From RH-AL1 sp050013235 (GTDB lineage: Bacteria > Pseudomonadota > Alphaproteobacteria > Rhizobiales > Beijerinckiaceae): a stretch of DNA of 64,000 nucleotides. Each line of letters starts with the position of its first letter. Within the stretch, counting starts at the first letter, position 1. This document shows, one piece after another, positions 52,595-61,306 of this stretch. The stretch lies in assembly GCA_050013235.1 (NCBI GenBank), contig JBEKFQ010000002.1, forward strand, positions 1-64,000. The letters run 5' to 3'. Under the pieces are notes generated by a model. The model was not told the DNA's origin. It saw only the letters and a program-made list of their open reading frames with translations, and did no database searches. Made by a program: the position numbers and the translations under genes.

Positions 52595-53422
52595 TTCCGC
52601 CGCCTTCAGATCGGCGGGATTCGGCATGGAAATGATATTATAGCCGGAATCGACATAATGAATTTCGCCGGTCACGCCGCTCGAGAGATGCGACAGGAGA
52701 TACAGAGCCGAGCCGCCTGTATCTTCGATCGTCACCGTCCGGCGCAGGGGCGCATGCGCTTTTTGGAAGTTGAACATGTATCGGGCATCGGTGATGCCGG
52801 CGCCCGCCAAGGTCCGCACCGGGCCTGCTGAAATCGCATTGACGCGGATTCCCCGCGGTCCGAAATCGGCGGCGAGATAGCGCACGCTGGCTTCGAGCGC
52901 CGCCTTGGCGACGCCCATGACGTTATAATTCGGCATTACGCGGGTAGCGCCGCCGAAGGTGAGCGTTACCAGGCTTCCGCCCGCGCTCATCAGGGGGGCG
53001 GCGCGGTTGGCGATCTCCGTGAAGGAAAAGGCCGAGATCACCATCGTGCGGATGAAGTTTTCGCGAGTCGTATCAGCGTACAGGCCTTTGAGTTCCGCCT
53101 TGGCGGAATACGCGATGCAATGGACCACGAAATCGAGCTGGCCCCAGCTTGATTTCAGCGCCTCGAATACGGCGTCGACCGAGGCGAGATCCTCGACATC
53201 GCAAGGCAGAACCAAGGACGAGCCGAGCTTGGCCGCCAAGGGTTTGACCCTTTTGCCCAAAGCTTCGCCTTGATAGGTGAAGGCGAGTTCCGCGCCTTCC
53301 GCATGCAGCGCATCGGCGATGCCCCAAGCGATCGAATGATCGTTGGCGACGCCCATGATGAGCCCACGTTTGCCGCGCATCAGCCCCGCGGCGGAAACGG
53401 GCGCGCTCTCAGACGTCGACAT
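52592..53422 (-). CDS. fabI: Enoyl-ACP reductase (NADH), FabI
   Basis: FabI reduces enoyl-ACP in each cycle of fatty acid elongation. The 276-residue SDR protein has GKRGLIMGVANDHSIAWGIA, HCIAYSAKAELKG and the catalytic Tyr166-x6-Lys173 in MPNYNVMGVAKAALEASVRY. The position matching E. coli Tyr146, ten residues before the catalytic tyrosine, is phenylalanine (F156 in LVTLTFGGATRVMP). It is the third gene of fabA-fabB-fabI and overlaps the fabB end by 14 bp. Confidence 0.95.
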   Translation of the reverse strand: MSTSESAPVSAAGLMRGKRGLIMGVANDHSIAWGIADALHAEGAELAFTYQGEALGKRVKPLAAKLGSSLVLPCDVEDLASVDAVFEALKSSWGQLDFVVHCIAYSAKAELKGLYADTTRENFIRTMVISAFSFTEIANRAAPLMSAGGSLVTLTFGGATRVMPNYNVMGVAKAALEASVRYLAADFGPRGIRVNAISAGPVRTLAGAGITDARYMFNFQKAHAPLRRTVTIEDTGGSALYLLSHLSSGVTGEIHYVDSGYNIISMPNPADLKAAE

Positions 53423-54632
53423 GTTTCAGGACAAGCGTGGCGTTGGTGCCGCCAAAACCGAAGGAATTCGACAAAGCGACGCCGATGTTTTGATTGTCGC
53501 GGCGTTCGCGCACAATATTCATGTCGGCGAAATCAGGATCGATTTCATCGATATGGGCGCTTTTGCAGATGAAGCCGTTATTCATCATCAAGAGGCAGTA
53601 GATCGCCTCTTGCACGCCGGTCGCGCCCAGCGAATGGCCGGTCAGGGACTTGGTCGCGGCAATGGCCGGGGACTTGTCGCCGCTGCCGAATACGTTGCGT
53701 AAAGCGGCGATTTCCTTGGCGTCTCCGACAGGCGTCGCGGTGGCGTGCGGATTGACGTAATCGATGGGGGCTTTGATCCCTTCGATGGCCATGCGCATGC
53801 AGCGCTCAGCGCCCTCGCCCGAGGGAGCGACCATGTCGAAACCGTCGGAGGTCAGGCCATAGCCAGCGATTTCCCCGTAAATATGGGCTCCGCGGGCCTT
53901 GGCATGCTCGTATTCTTCCAAGACCACCATGCCCGCGCCGCCCGCGATGACGAAGCCGTCGCGGTTCTTGTCGAAGGCGCGAGACGCGACGGCGGGGGTT
54001 TCATTGTAACCCGACGACATCGCCCCCATGGCGTCGAACAGGACGGAGAGCGTCCAATCGAGCTCTTCGCAGCCGCCCGCGAACATAATGTCCTGCTTGC
54101 CGTATTGAATCATTTCATAGGCGTTGCCGATGCAATGATTGGAGGTGGCGCAGGCCGAGGAGATCGAATAATTCGCGCCCTTGATCTTGAACCAGGTGGC
54201 GAGCGTCGCGGAGACGCCAGACGACATGGCTTTGGGAACCGCGAACGGGCCGACGCGCTTGGGACCCTTGGTCCGCGTAATGTCGGCGGCCTCGACGATC
54301 GAGCGCGTGGAAGGCCCGCCGGAGCCGACCAATATGCCGGTGCGCGGGTTGGAGACTTCCTCCGGGGTGAGACCGGAATCTTGGATCGCTTGGTCCATCG
54401 CAATATGCGCCCAGGCGGTTCCGCCGCCGTGAAAGCGCATCGCGCGCCGGTCGACGAACGCTTCCACATCGATCGTGGGCGCGCCACAGACTTGCGAGCG
54501 GAATCCGAGTTCGCCGAAGCGTTCCGCGCGGACAATGCCGGACTTGGCCTCCCGCAAGGAGGTGAGCACTTCTTGGGCCGAATTCCCGATGGAGGAAACG
54601 ATACCCATTCCCGTGACGACTACGCGTCTCAT
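53409..54632 (-). CDS. fabB: 3-oxoacyl-ACP synthase I
   Basis: FabB elongates unsaturated acyl chains. The 407-residue beta-ketoacyl synthase has the catalytic triad C161 (SISSACATSNHCIG), H296 (NPHATATPVGD) and H333 (TGHSLGATG). It starts MRRVVVTGMGIVSSIG. Location beside fabA identifies it as FabB rather than FabF, because FabA and FabB together make unsaturated fatty acids. Confidence 0.96.
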   Translation of the reverse strand: MRRVVVTGMGIVSSIGNSAQEVLTSLREAKSGIVRAERFGELGFRSQVCGAPTIDVEAFVDRRAMRFHGGGTAWAHIAMDQAIQDSGLTPEEVSNPRTGILVGSGGPSTRSIVEAADITRTKGPKRVGPFAVPKAMSSGVSATLATWFKIKGANYSISSACATSNHCIGNAYEMIQYGKQDIMFAGGCEELDWTLSVLFDAMGAMSSGYNETPAVASRAFDKNRDGFVIAGGAGMVVLEEYEHAKARGAHIYGEIAGYGLTSDGFDMVAPSGEGAERCMRMAIEGIKAPIDYVNPHATATPVGDAKEIAALRNVFGSGDKSPAIAATKSLTGHSLGATGVQEAIYCLLMMNNGFICKSAHIDEIDPDFADMNIVRERRDNQNIGVALSNSFGFGGTNATLVLKHVDV

Positions 54633-54825
54633 ACGCTTCTCCGCTTTGCCGGTCTTGCGTCAAATTCCCCAGAAGCCGCGGGGGGGCTTCTGGGACGGGA
54701 ATAGGCGCTGCCGCGTTCGTTTCAAAAGGTTGCGTTGTCTCTTATCAGGGAAAGAGGCGGCCTGTTCGCCATATTTCCCAGGCCAACGCTGAATATAGTG
54801 CGAGGCCGCTTCGTTGGTTACCCCC

Positions 54826-54897
54826 TAGAGCACGCTTCGAAAAAGTTGCGGAGGACTATTTCGATCGAGGGCATGCTCTAATTTCTTAGCGCTCTCT
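54826..54897 (+). repeat. Copy H of the TAGAGC-type palindromic element, between fabA and fabB
   Basis: TAGAGCACGCTTCGAAAAAG, then GACTATTTCGATCGAGGGCA and TGCTCTAATTTCTTAGCGCTC. The ends TAGAGCA and TGCTCTA pair. It lies in the 276-bp spacer between fabA and fabB, so it would sit inside the mRNA if the three fab genes are co-transcribed. Confidence 0.7.
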
Positions 54898-54908
54898 CGC
54901 ACGGCGCG

Positions 54909-55430
54909 TCAGGCGGGAGCTTGCGAAGGCTGAAACAGGCCGACCCGCAAATCTTTCGCTTCGTAGATTTTTTTGCCATCCGCCTCAAGCCAGCCGTCGG
55001 CGATGCCGAGGACAAGCTTGGTCTTGAACACGCGCTTGAGATCGACGCCGTAAACCACGCGCTTGACGCTCGGCAGGACTTGGTCGGCGAACTTCACCTC
55101 GCCGACGCCAAGCGCCCGGCCGCGTCCCTTCAAGTCGAGCCAGCCAAGATAGAATCCAAGCAATTGCCAGAGCGAATCGAGGCCCAGGCATCCCGGCATC
55201 ACAGGATCGTTCTTGAAATGGCAGGCGAAGAACCAGAGGTCCGGATTAATATCGAACTCCGCCCGGATGAAGCCCTTGCCCGAGGGGCCGCCCGTCTCCG
55301 AAATTTCGGTGATTCTGTCGAACATGAGCATTGGGGGCAGGGGCAATTGAGGATTGCCTGCTCCGAAAAGTTCGCCACGGCCGCAGGCCAGGAGGTCTTC
55401 ATAGTCGAAATGGGAGCGGCGCTCGCTCAT
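54909..55430 (-). CDS. fabA: 3-hydroxydecanoyl-ACP dehydratase/isomerase
   Basis: FabA dehydrates 3-hydroxydecanoyl-ACP and isomerises the product to the cis-3 isomer, the branch point to unsaturated fatty acids. The 173-residue hot-dog protein has its active-site His71 and Asp85 in FFACHFKNDPVMPGCLGLDSLW. The start MSERRSHFDYEDLLACGRGELFG matches the family; in-frame starts further upstream only add non-conserved residues. It is divergent from irr, a conserved Rhizobiales arrangement. Confidence 0.95.
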   Translation of the reverse strand: MSERRSHFDYEDLLACGRGELFGAGNPQLPLPPMLMFDRITEISETGGPSGKGFIRAEFDINPDLWFFACHFKNDPVMPGCLGLDSLWQLLGFYLGWLDLKGRGRALGVGEVKFADQVLPSVKRVVYGVDLKRVFKTKLVLGIADGWLEADGKKIYEAKDLRVGLFQPSQAPA

Positions 55431-55682
55431 TTGATGGGGCACTTTCATCAGAAACCATAGCCCGGGCGGATGGGCCCAAGGCGCAACAGAGCGGGCTATT
55501 AACACAGGGAAACCAGGACCGGAAGCGCTTGGAGCCGCCGATCAGGCCGGTTTTGGGCTCCCATCCCTGGAAAGATAGGGGGTGGCTTCCGAAGCCGCGC
55601 GCGAAAATGGCACCAAGCTTGCGAAGCCAGGGGATCGACTCTATAGTTTCCCGGTACAAGCGAAGGTTTTGCAAAGATTATT

Positions 55683-56168
55683 ATGACCGGTCAATGCGTG
55701 AAAACCCAAAATCCGCAGGCTTTAACGGCCCAGGGGCGGCTCGACGCCTTGATGGTTGGCTGTCCAGTCCATTCCTTGCGGACCAAGCTCAAGCAGTCGG
55801 GCCTGCGCCCCACCCGCCAACGCATGGCGCTCGGCTTGCTTCTCTTTTCCAAGGGCGACCGGCATCTCACGGCGGAAAAGCTTTACGAAGAAGCGCAGGA
55901 GCTGCGTGTGCCCGTCTCCCTCGCGACGGTCTACAACGGTCTTCACGTCTTCACGCAAGCGGGTCTCCTGCGGGAAGTGGCGGTCGACGGCAGCAAGGTC
56001 TATTACGACACCAATATGTCGAACCACCATCATTTCATCATCCAAGGCTCGAATACGCTGATCGATATTCCGGCGCTCGACATCGACCGTGGGATTATCC
56101 CCGAGCCGCCCGAGGGGATGGAAATCGCCGGAATCGATGTGGTGATCCGGCTCCGCGCCAAGGCCTGA
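55683..56168 (+). CDS. irr: Fur-family iron response regulator Irr
   Basis: Irr is the rhizobial heme-responsive regulator that represses heme synthesis and activates iron uptake under iron limitation. The 161-residue protein has the winged helix (LRPTRQRMALGLLLFSKGDRHLTAEKLYEEA, LATVYNGLHVF). It has a Cys-Pro heme regulatory motif (GCPVH, C27-P28) and the HHH triad at 115-117 (NMSNHHHFII), both of which distinguish Irr from Fur. It is divergent from fabA across 250 bp. Confidence 0.93.
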   Translation: MTGQCVKTQNPQALTAQGRLDALMVGCPVHSLRTKLKQSGLRPTRQRMALGLLLFSKGDRHLTAEKLYEEAQELRVPVSLATVYNGLHVFTQAGLLREVAVDGSKVYYDTNMSNHHHFIIQGSNTLIDIPALDIDRGIIPEPPEGMEIAGIDVVIRLRAKA

Positions 56169-56175
56169 GCGTCTC

Positions 56176-56727
56176 TCACTCGATCACCTCGTTGGGGTAG
56201 ACTCCCCAAAGCTCGGTCTGGTGGATGAAGCCGTCGAATCCCTCGCCATTCACCCGGCACCAGACCTTGTCGCAGGACCGGATATTCGCGAGGACGCCGG
56301 GCTGCAGCAAAGCGACGGCGGGAGAGGTGTCGCTCGGCTTCAAATAAAGAACCGAGGTGACATTGTCCTTGGCCGCTTTTTTCCAAGGCGTGACGAGCGC
56401 GGTGCGCCGTCCCGACAACAGCGAGTGCAGGACCCAGCCTTCCGCGCCCTCGGAATCCCTGACTTTCCGCCAGGTCTCGAACTCGGCGGTGATTTCGACG
56501 GGCAGGCCGGCGCGCTGGAAAATCCAGGTGGTGCGATGGTCCTTGGCAGGCCCCTCCCGTAAATTCACGCGGTCCGATTTCAGACTGACATAACGGGGTA
56601 CGGGGAGGCCGCTGGCGGTTCCGGTTTGTTCGGCAAATCCAAGTGAAGCTGGTCCTATCAGGGCGGACAAGCTCATCACGAGCATGAGAATGTGCCGCCT
56701 TGTCCGCCCGCCCTCGAGAACTTTCAT
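56176..56727 (-). CDS. Exported SH3-domain protein
   Basis: This 183-residue protein has an N-terminal signal (ILMLVMSLSALIGPASLGFA). Two bacterial SH3-like modules follow. The first is RVNLREGPAKDHRTTWIFQRAGLPVEI with WRKVRDSEGAEGWVLHSLL; the second is VALLQPGVLANIRSCDKVWCRV with GFIHQTELWGVYPNE. Such domains usually bind peptidoglycan peptides. The ATG at 56727 has GAGGA 9 bases upstream. It is convergent with irr with a 7-base gap. Confidence 0.85.
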   Translation of the reverse strand: MKVLEGGRTRRHILMLVMSLSALIGPASLGFAEQTGTASGLPVPRYVSLKSDRVNLREGPAKDHRTTWIFQRAGLPVEITAEFETWRKVRDSEGAEGWVLHSLLSGRRTALVTPWKKAAKDNVTSVLYLKPSDTSPAVALLQPGVLANIRSCDKVWCRVNGEGFDGFIHQTELWGVYPNEVIE

Positions 56728-56965
56728 CGCGTGCTGTTCCTCGCTCTGCATTTAAAAGCCCATCCCGCGTTCCGTCAGGCACTCGGCTTCTTGTCTTTGA
56801 GCCGCCATCTGCTAGAGAGGCCAAGGACCGCCGGAACGCGGGTAACGAATGTCTTGGTCTATCTGATGGCCGGGCATCGTTAAAACCGGGTGAAGGCGCG
56901 TCGAACGGACGTGGCTTCATGCTACGTTAAAACGGCATCAAGGCGGCGGCTCGAGAACACTGGAC

Positions 56966-57961
56966 ATGGCCAAGAAGAAACCGCTCGTCATTGTCACCCG
57001 TAGGCTCCCCGACCGTGTCGAAACGCGGATGTGCGAGCTTTTCGACACGCGGCTGAACATGGACGATCAGCCGATGACGCGCGCGCAATTGATCGAGGCC
57101 ATGAAACTGGCTGATGTCCTCGTGCCGACCGTGACCGACCGGATCGATGCCGAATTGATCGGCGAGGCAGGGCCGCAACTCCAGCTCATCGCCAATTTCG
57201 GAAATGGTGTGGATAATATCGCCATTTCCGCCGCGTTGGAACGTGGCATAACGGTCACCAATACGCCGGGCGTCTTGACCGAGGATACCGCGGATATGAC
57301 GATGGCGCTCATTCTCGCCGTCGCGCGCCGTCTTGTAGAAGGCGCCAATGCGATCCCGTCGGGCGAGTGGAAGGGATGGTCGCCGACTTGGATGCTCGGC
57401 CGGCGGATCACCGGCAAGCGATTGGGTATTGTCGGCATGGGGCGGATCGGCCAAGCCGTCGCCCGGCGCGCCCGCGCCTTTGGCCTGCAGATTCATTACC
57501 ACAACCGCCACCGCCTCAGCGCCCTTGTCGAGGAAAGGCTGGAGGCGACCTATTGGGAATCGCTCGACCAGATGCTGGCGCGGATGGATATCGTCTCCGT
57601 CAATTGCCCGCACACGCCCGCGACCTACCATCTGCTCTCCGCGCGGCGGCTCAAATATCTCCGGCCCGAGGCGATTCTCATCAACACGGCGCGCGGCGAG
57701 GTGATCGACGAGAACGCCCTGACCCGGATGATCGAGGCGGGCGATCTCGCGGGCGCCGGCCTCGACGTCTTCGAGCACGAGCCCAGCGTCTCGCCGAAAT
57801 TGCTGAAACTCGCCAAGGCCGGCAAGGTGACGCTTCTCCCCCACATGGGCTCGGCCACGACCGAGGGCCGCATCGACATGGGGGAGAAGGTCATCATCAA
57901 CGTCAAGACATTCTGGGACGGCCACCGCCCGCCCGACCGGGTGTTGGCGAGCATGCTTTAG
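56966..57961 (+). CDS. Glyoxylate/hydroxypyruvate reductase-type 2-hydroxyacid dehydrogenase
   Basis: This 331-residue enzyme has the Rossmann loop LGIVGMGRIGQAVARRARAFG, IANFGNGVDNI, the catalytic arginine in INTARGEVIDENAL, the glutamate in DVFEHEPSV and the histidine in LLPHMGSATTEGR. It resembles D-glycerate dehydrogenase (GyaR/HprA-like) and may serve in C1 or glycolate metabolism. It is the second enzyme of this superfamily in the window. The gene-symbol choice would be a guess. Confidence 0.88.
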   Translation: MAKKKPLVIVTRRLPDRVETRMCELFDTRLNMDDQPMTRAQLIEAMKLADVLVPTVTDRIDAELIGEAGPQLQLIANFGNGVDNIAISAALERGITVTNTPGVLTEDTADMTMALILAVARRLVEGANAIPSGEWKGWSPTWMLGRRITGKRLGIVGMGRIGQAVARRARAFGLQIHYHNRHRLSALVEERLEATYWESLDQMLARMDIVSVNCPHTPATYHLLSARRLKYLRPEAILINTARGEVIDENALTRMIEAGDLAGAGLDVFEHEPSVSPKLLKLAKAGKVTLLPHMGSATTEGRIDMGEKVIINVKTFWDGHRPPDRVLASML

Positions 57962-57970
57962 GCCGCACCT

Positions 57971-58627
57971 CTACTGATCCCGGCCTTTGCCTTTTCCACC
58001 CGCCGCTTCCACGTCCCGGCGGACAACTTGTTGCGCCATGCCGGGCATGCGGCGGGTGCGGTCGCGCGAGGCCCAGTTCGAGCGGGTCAGCTTGAAGTGA
58101 TCGCAAGGGTGCAGGCCGCCGCGCGCGGGCAGGTTGGTCAGCGCCGACTCCGTGAACTCGAAGCCGCACTTTTCCAGCACCCGGCGCGAGGCCTTGTTGT
58201 GATCGCGGGTGTTGGCCGAAATCGTCCGCGCTTCCGTCAGGCTGAAGATCGTATCGATCAGCGCGGATGCCGCCTCGGTGGCGAAGCCGCGCCCCGCCGC
58301 GGTCGGTGCAATGATATAGCCGATCTCGATATCGCGCCCCGCGCCCGCTTCGGCGCTGACGAGCCCGATGAGGGTGCGCGCCTTGTTTTTGAGCGTCACG
58401 CCGAGAATGAGGGACTGGCCGCCAGCCGTTTCCGCGCGCGCCTTGAGAATGAAGCGCTCGGCCTCGCCCGCGGGGTAGGGGTGGGGGATGGAGGCGGTCA
58501 TTTGCGCGACAGCGGCGAGGCTGGCGAAACTCGCCAAGGCCGCCGCATCGGCAGCCCGGAGCCAGCGCAGCCACAGCCGCTGCGTCTCCAGGCGAAAAAT
58601 ATCGTCGCGGGTGATATCCGGGAACAT
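57971..58627 (-). CDS. GNAT family N-acetyltransferase
   Basis: The 218-residue RimJ/RimL-like acetyltransferase has LETQRLWLRWLRAADAAALA, a GYIIAPTAAGRGFATEAASALI acetyl-CoA loop and SANTRDHNKASRRVLEKCGFEF. ATG at 58627 has GGAG 8 bases upstream. It follows rpmA on the same strand, as in many Rhizobiales, where such genes sit between rpmA and obgE. The substrate is unknown; a ribosomal protein N-terminus is possible. Confidence 0.88.
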   Translation of the reverse strand: MFPDITRDDIFRLETQRLWLRWLRAADAAALASFASLAAVAQMTASIPHPYPAGEAERFILKARAETAGGQSLILGVTLKNKARTLIGLVSAEAGAGRDIEIGYIIAPTAAGRGFATEAASALIDTIFSLTEARTISANTRDHNKASRRVLEKCGFEFTESALTNLPARGGLHPCDHFKLTRSNWASRDRTRRMPGMAQQVVRRDVEAAGGKGKGRDQ

Positions 58628-58815
58628 GTTGCGCGCTCCGGCGGAAACGCGGCCTGCCAGGCACTCGGCCCGGCCCGGCAAATCGCGCGCCCCCATGGGG
58701 ATTTAATGCGCGATCCCGTCTGCTCAGAGCATCCGGACGGACCGCGCGGCCAAACTGTTAGGCCCGCGCGGTTTTCGCTGTCGCGGGACTAAAGGCCCCG
58801 GACGTTCAGGCTGCC

Positions 58816-59088
58816 TTATTCGGCAGCCTGGGTCTGGGGTTCGACGACCGATACAAAAGAGCGGCCATTTGCTTTGGTCGTGAAGAGAACATGCCCTTCC
58901 CGAAGAGCGAACAAGGTGTGGTCGACGCCGATTCCGACATTCGCGCCGGGATGCCACGTCGTGCCGCGTTGGCGAATAATAATATTACCGCCGATCACAT
59001 GTTCGCCGCCGAACTTCTTGACGCCGAGGCGGCGCCCGTCCGAGTCGCGGCCGTTGCGGGACGACCCGCCTGCCTTTTTATGTGCCAT
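58816..59088 (-). CDS. rpmA: 50S ribosomal protein L27
   Basis: The 90-residue protein begins MAHKKAGGSSRNGRDSDGRRLGVKKFGGE and contains GNIIIRQRGTTWHPGANVGIG, unmistakable for L27. It follows rplU by 100 bases. An inverted repeat of 9 bp (CAGGCTGCC / GGCAGCCTG) overlaps its last codons and stop, without a T-tract. Confidence 0.98.
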   Translation of the reverse strand: MAHKKAGGSSRNGRDSDGRRLGVKKFGGEHVIGGNIIIRQRGTTWHPGANVGIGVDHTLFALREGHVLFTTKANGRSFVSVVEPQTQAAE

Positions 59089-59188
59089 CGTCTTGCTCCG
59101 AGGCCCTGGCCATCATCCGCCGGGCTCAATCGATTTGGAAAGAAGCAACCGGGCTTTTTCGCCCGGCAGGCTCGTCGAGCCGCGAAAA

Positions 59189-59503
59189 TCAGCCCGTTAC
59201 AAGCTGCAGGATACGAACCGTCGTCAAATCCTGACGATGGCCGCGCTTGCGCTTCGAATTTTGCCGCCGGCGCTTTTTGAAAGCGATCACCTTGGGGCCG
59301 CGCTCATGAGCGACGATCTCGCCGGTGACGCTGACGCCTTCGAGGAAGGGCGCGCCAAGCTTTGTCTCATTCTCGCCGACGAGCATGAGCACATTGTCGA
59401 ATATCACGCGATCGCCGGGTTCTCCCACGAGCGTCATGACGGTAATCGTATCGTCCGCGGCAACACTATATTGCTTGCCGCCTGTCTTGATGACTGCGAA
59501 CAT
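59189..59503 (-). CDS. rplU: 50S ribosomal protein L21
   Basis: The 104-residue protein begins MFAVIKTGGKQYSVAADDT and has FKKRRRQNSKRKRGHRQDLT near the C-terminus, both L21 signatures. ATG at 59503 follows GAGGATAACG. The frame continues upstream, but only with non-conserved residues. It pairs with rpmA. Confidence 0.98.
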   Translation of the reverse strand: MFAVIKTGGKQYSVAADDTITVMTLVGEPGDRVIFDNVLMLVGENETKLGAPFLEGVSVTGEIVAHERGPKVIAFKKRRRQNSKRKRGHRQDLTTVRILQLVTG

Positions 59504-59806
59504 CGTTATCCTCGTGTTCAATCCGGTCTGCCGCGATGGGACCATCGCGCGCGACAGGCTTCTTTGCAGTTTATGGGACCCTGCCCGCCAAAGACGTAGA
59601 GCCAAAAGCCCAACGTGCCGTAAAGCTACAGCAGAGACGCGGAGACCTACCGGGCCAGGCCGCTTTTGTCAATCGCCTCGATCGTTTTCCGGCAATTCTC
59701 GATTTGGCGGCACCGGCCGCCGCCGCTGGAAACCGCTCAGTCATAGCTGCTCATGGCATAGCTTTGCCTGCGAATACCGGCAACGGATGCTCTGTCTCGA
59801 ACCCTG

Positions 59807-60715
59807 CTACGCCTTGCCGACGCGCGAGCTGCCATCGCGGGCAATCGCATTGTTTGGATCGAGAGTGAGGGCGCGCTGATAATTCAGGCTGGCCTTGGCG
59901 CGGTCGCCCATTTTCTCATAGGCGAGGCCGAGACCCGCCCAGGCATTGGCGTTCTTGTTGTTGACGTTCAGCGCCGCATTGAAATCCTCGACCGCTTTAT
60001 CGTTCTTGCCGATGGCGATGAGGCTTTCGCCGCGGGCTTGATAGGGGGCGGCGGCGAAGGGATCACGGTCGATCGCATTGTCGAAATCCGTGATCGCCAA
60101 GGCATGATTGCCTTCGCGCTGATAGATCAACCCACGCGAATGAAAAGCCTGCGCGCTTTCCGGGTTCAACTTGATCGCTTGATCGAGATCGGCTTTGGCT
60201 TCGTCTAGCCGGCCCTGCACGCGCTCGAGATTTGCGCGGCCGAGATAGGCCGGGGCATGGCGAGGATTGGCTGCGAGCGCGCGGTTGAAGTCGGCCAGGG
60301 CGAGCTCGTTCTTGTTGGTCTGGCGGTAGGCGAGCGCCCGGTCGGTCAAGGCGGCGTAGCTATTCGGATCGAGTTCGATCGCCTTGCTGAAATCGGCAAT
60401 GGCTTCCGGGAAGCGGCCGAATTTCGCATAGGCCACGCCGCGCGTGGTCAAGGCTTCGACATTGTTGGGGTTGCGCGTGACGACCTCGGTCAGCGAGGCG
60501 ATGTTGTCCGACGCGGCTTGCGGCGACGAATCCGCGATTTCGGCCACCCCGGCGCCGGTCTGGCCCATTTGCAGCGACGACCCGCAGCCACCGAGAGCGA
60601 GGGAACCTAGAAGGACAGCCACGAGAGAGCGATTCGCGCCGGGGCTCAGCCTAGGCCGGGCCTTTCTCTGGCGCTGGATATCATCCGGCGTTGCGGCGTT
60701 GAAAACTTCGGTCAT
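59807..60715 (-). CDS. TPR-repeat lipoprotein
   Basis: This 302-residue protein has an N-terminal lipoprotein signal with the lipobox LALGGC, so it is probably anchored in the outer or inner membrane. About six tetratricopeptide repeats follow from residue ~75, for example EALTTRGVAYAKFGRFPEAIADFSKAIEL and SYAALTDRALAYRQTNKNELA. It resembles NlpI-like adaptor proteins. The partner is unknown. It stands upstream of rpsU on the minus strand but 560 bases separate the starts, so co-transcription is uncertain. Confidence 0.86.
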   Translation of the reverse strand: MTEVFNAATPDDIQRQRKARPRLSPGANRSLVAVLLGSLALGGCGSSLQMGQTGAGVAEIADSSPQAASDNIASLTEVVTRNPNNVEALTTRGVAYAKFGRFPEAIADFSKAIELDPNSYAALTDRALAYRQTNKNELALADFNRALAANPRHAPAYLGRANLERVQGRLDEAKADLDQAIKLNPESAQAFHSRGLIYQREGNHALAITDFDNAIDRDPFAAAPYQARGESLIAIGKNDKAVEDFNAALNVNNKNANAWAGLGLAYEKMGDRAKASLNYQRALTLDPNNAIARDGSSRVGKA

Positions 60716-60886
60716 CGCGGTCGTCCTTCCCGGCCCTTTCGCGGACAAGCGCCGAAACGCCTTATGCCAAGATCAATCCGGCGAGAATAGGACGCATTGC
60801 ATGGGTTAAAATACCCTAAACGCGCTCCGCCGGCGCTCTCCAACGAGCGCCGCGCGCCGGTAATGCCGCGAGCCACGAAAGGCCAA

Positions 60887-61150
60887 TTAGCGCGGTGCGC
60901 CCGGAAGGGGCTTCGGCTTCATCGGCAATAGGCCTTCGCGCTGCATCTTCTTGCGCGCCAGCTTGCGGGCCCGGCGGACGGCTTCGGCCTTTTCGCGCGC
61001 GCGCTTCTCGGAGGGCTTCTCATAATGTCCGCGCAGCTTCATTTCGCGGAAAATACCTTCGCGCTGCATTTTCTTTTTCAGCGCCTTGAGAGCCTGGTCG
61101 ACATTATTGTCGCGAACGAGAACTTGCACGCATCGATCCTTTAGCGTCAC
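60887..61150 (-). CDS. rpsU: 30S ribosomal protein S21
   Basis: The 87-residue protein has VLVRDNNVDQALKALKKKMQREGIFREM and HYEKPSEKRAREKAEAVRRARKL, the S21 core, plus the basic alphaproteobacterial C-terminal extension. It lies downstream of purEK on the same strand. Confidence 0.97.
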   Translation of the reverse strand: MTLKDRCVQVLVRDNNVDQALKALKKKMQREGIFREMKLRGHYEKPSEKRAREKAEAVRRARKLARKKMQREGLLPMKPKPLPGAPR

Positions 61151-61306
61151 CGCCGTCAGTTCTTCCGAAGAACTACGGGCGAAGAGGTTGAAATGGGAAT
61201 AGCAAGCCGGGCGCGCGATTTGCGCACCGGATGCGACGGCGCGGTGGTAGCAGAGGCGCGCTGGAATGTCTAGCGCGCTTCACCATACCGGCGCATGAAT
61301 GAAACG

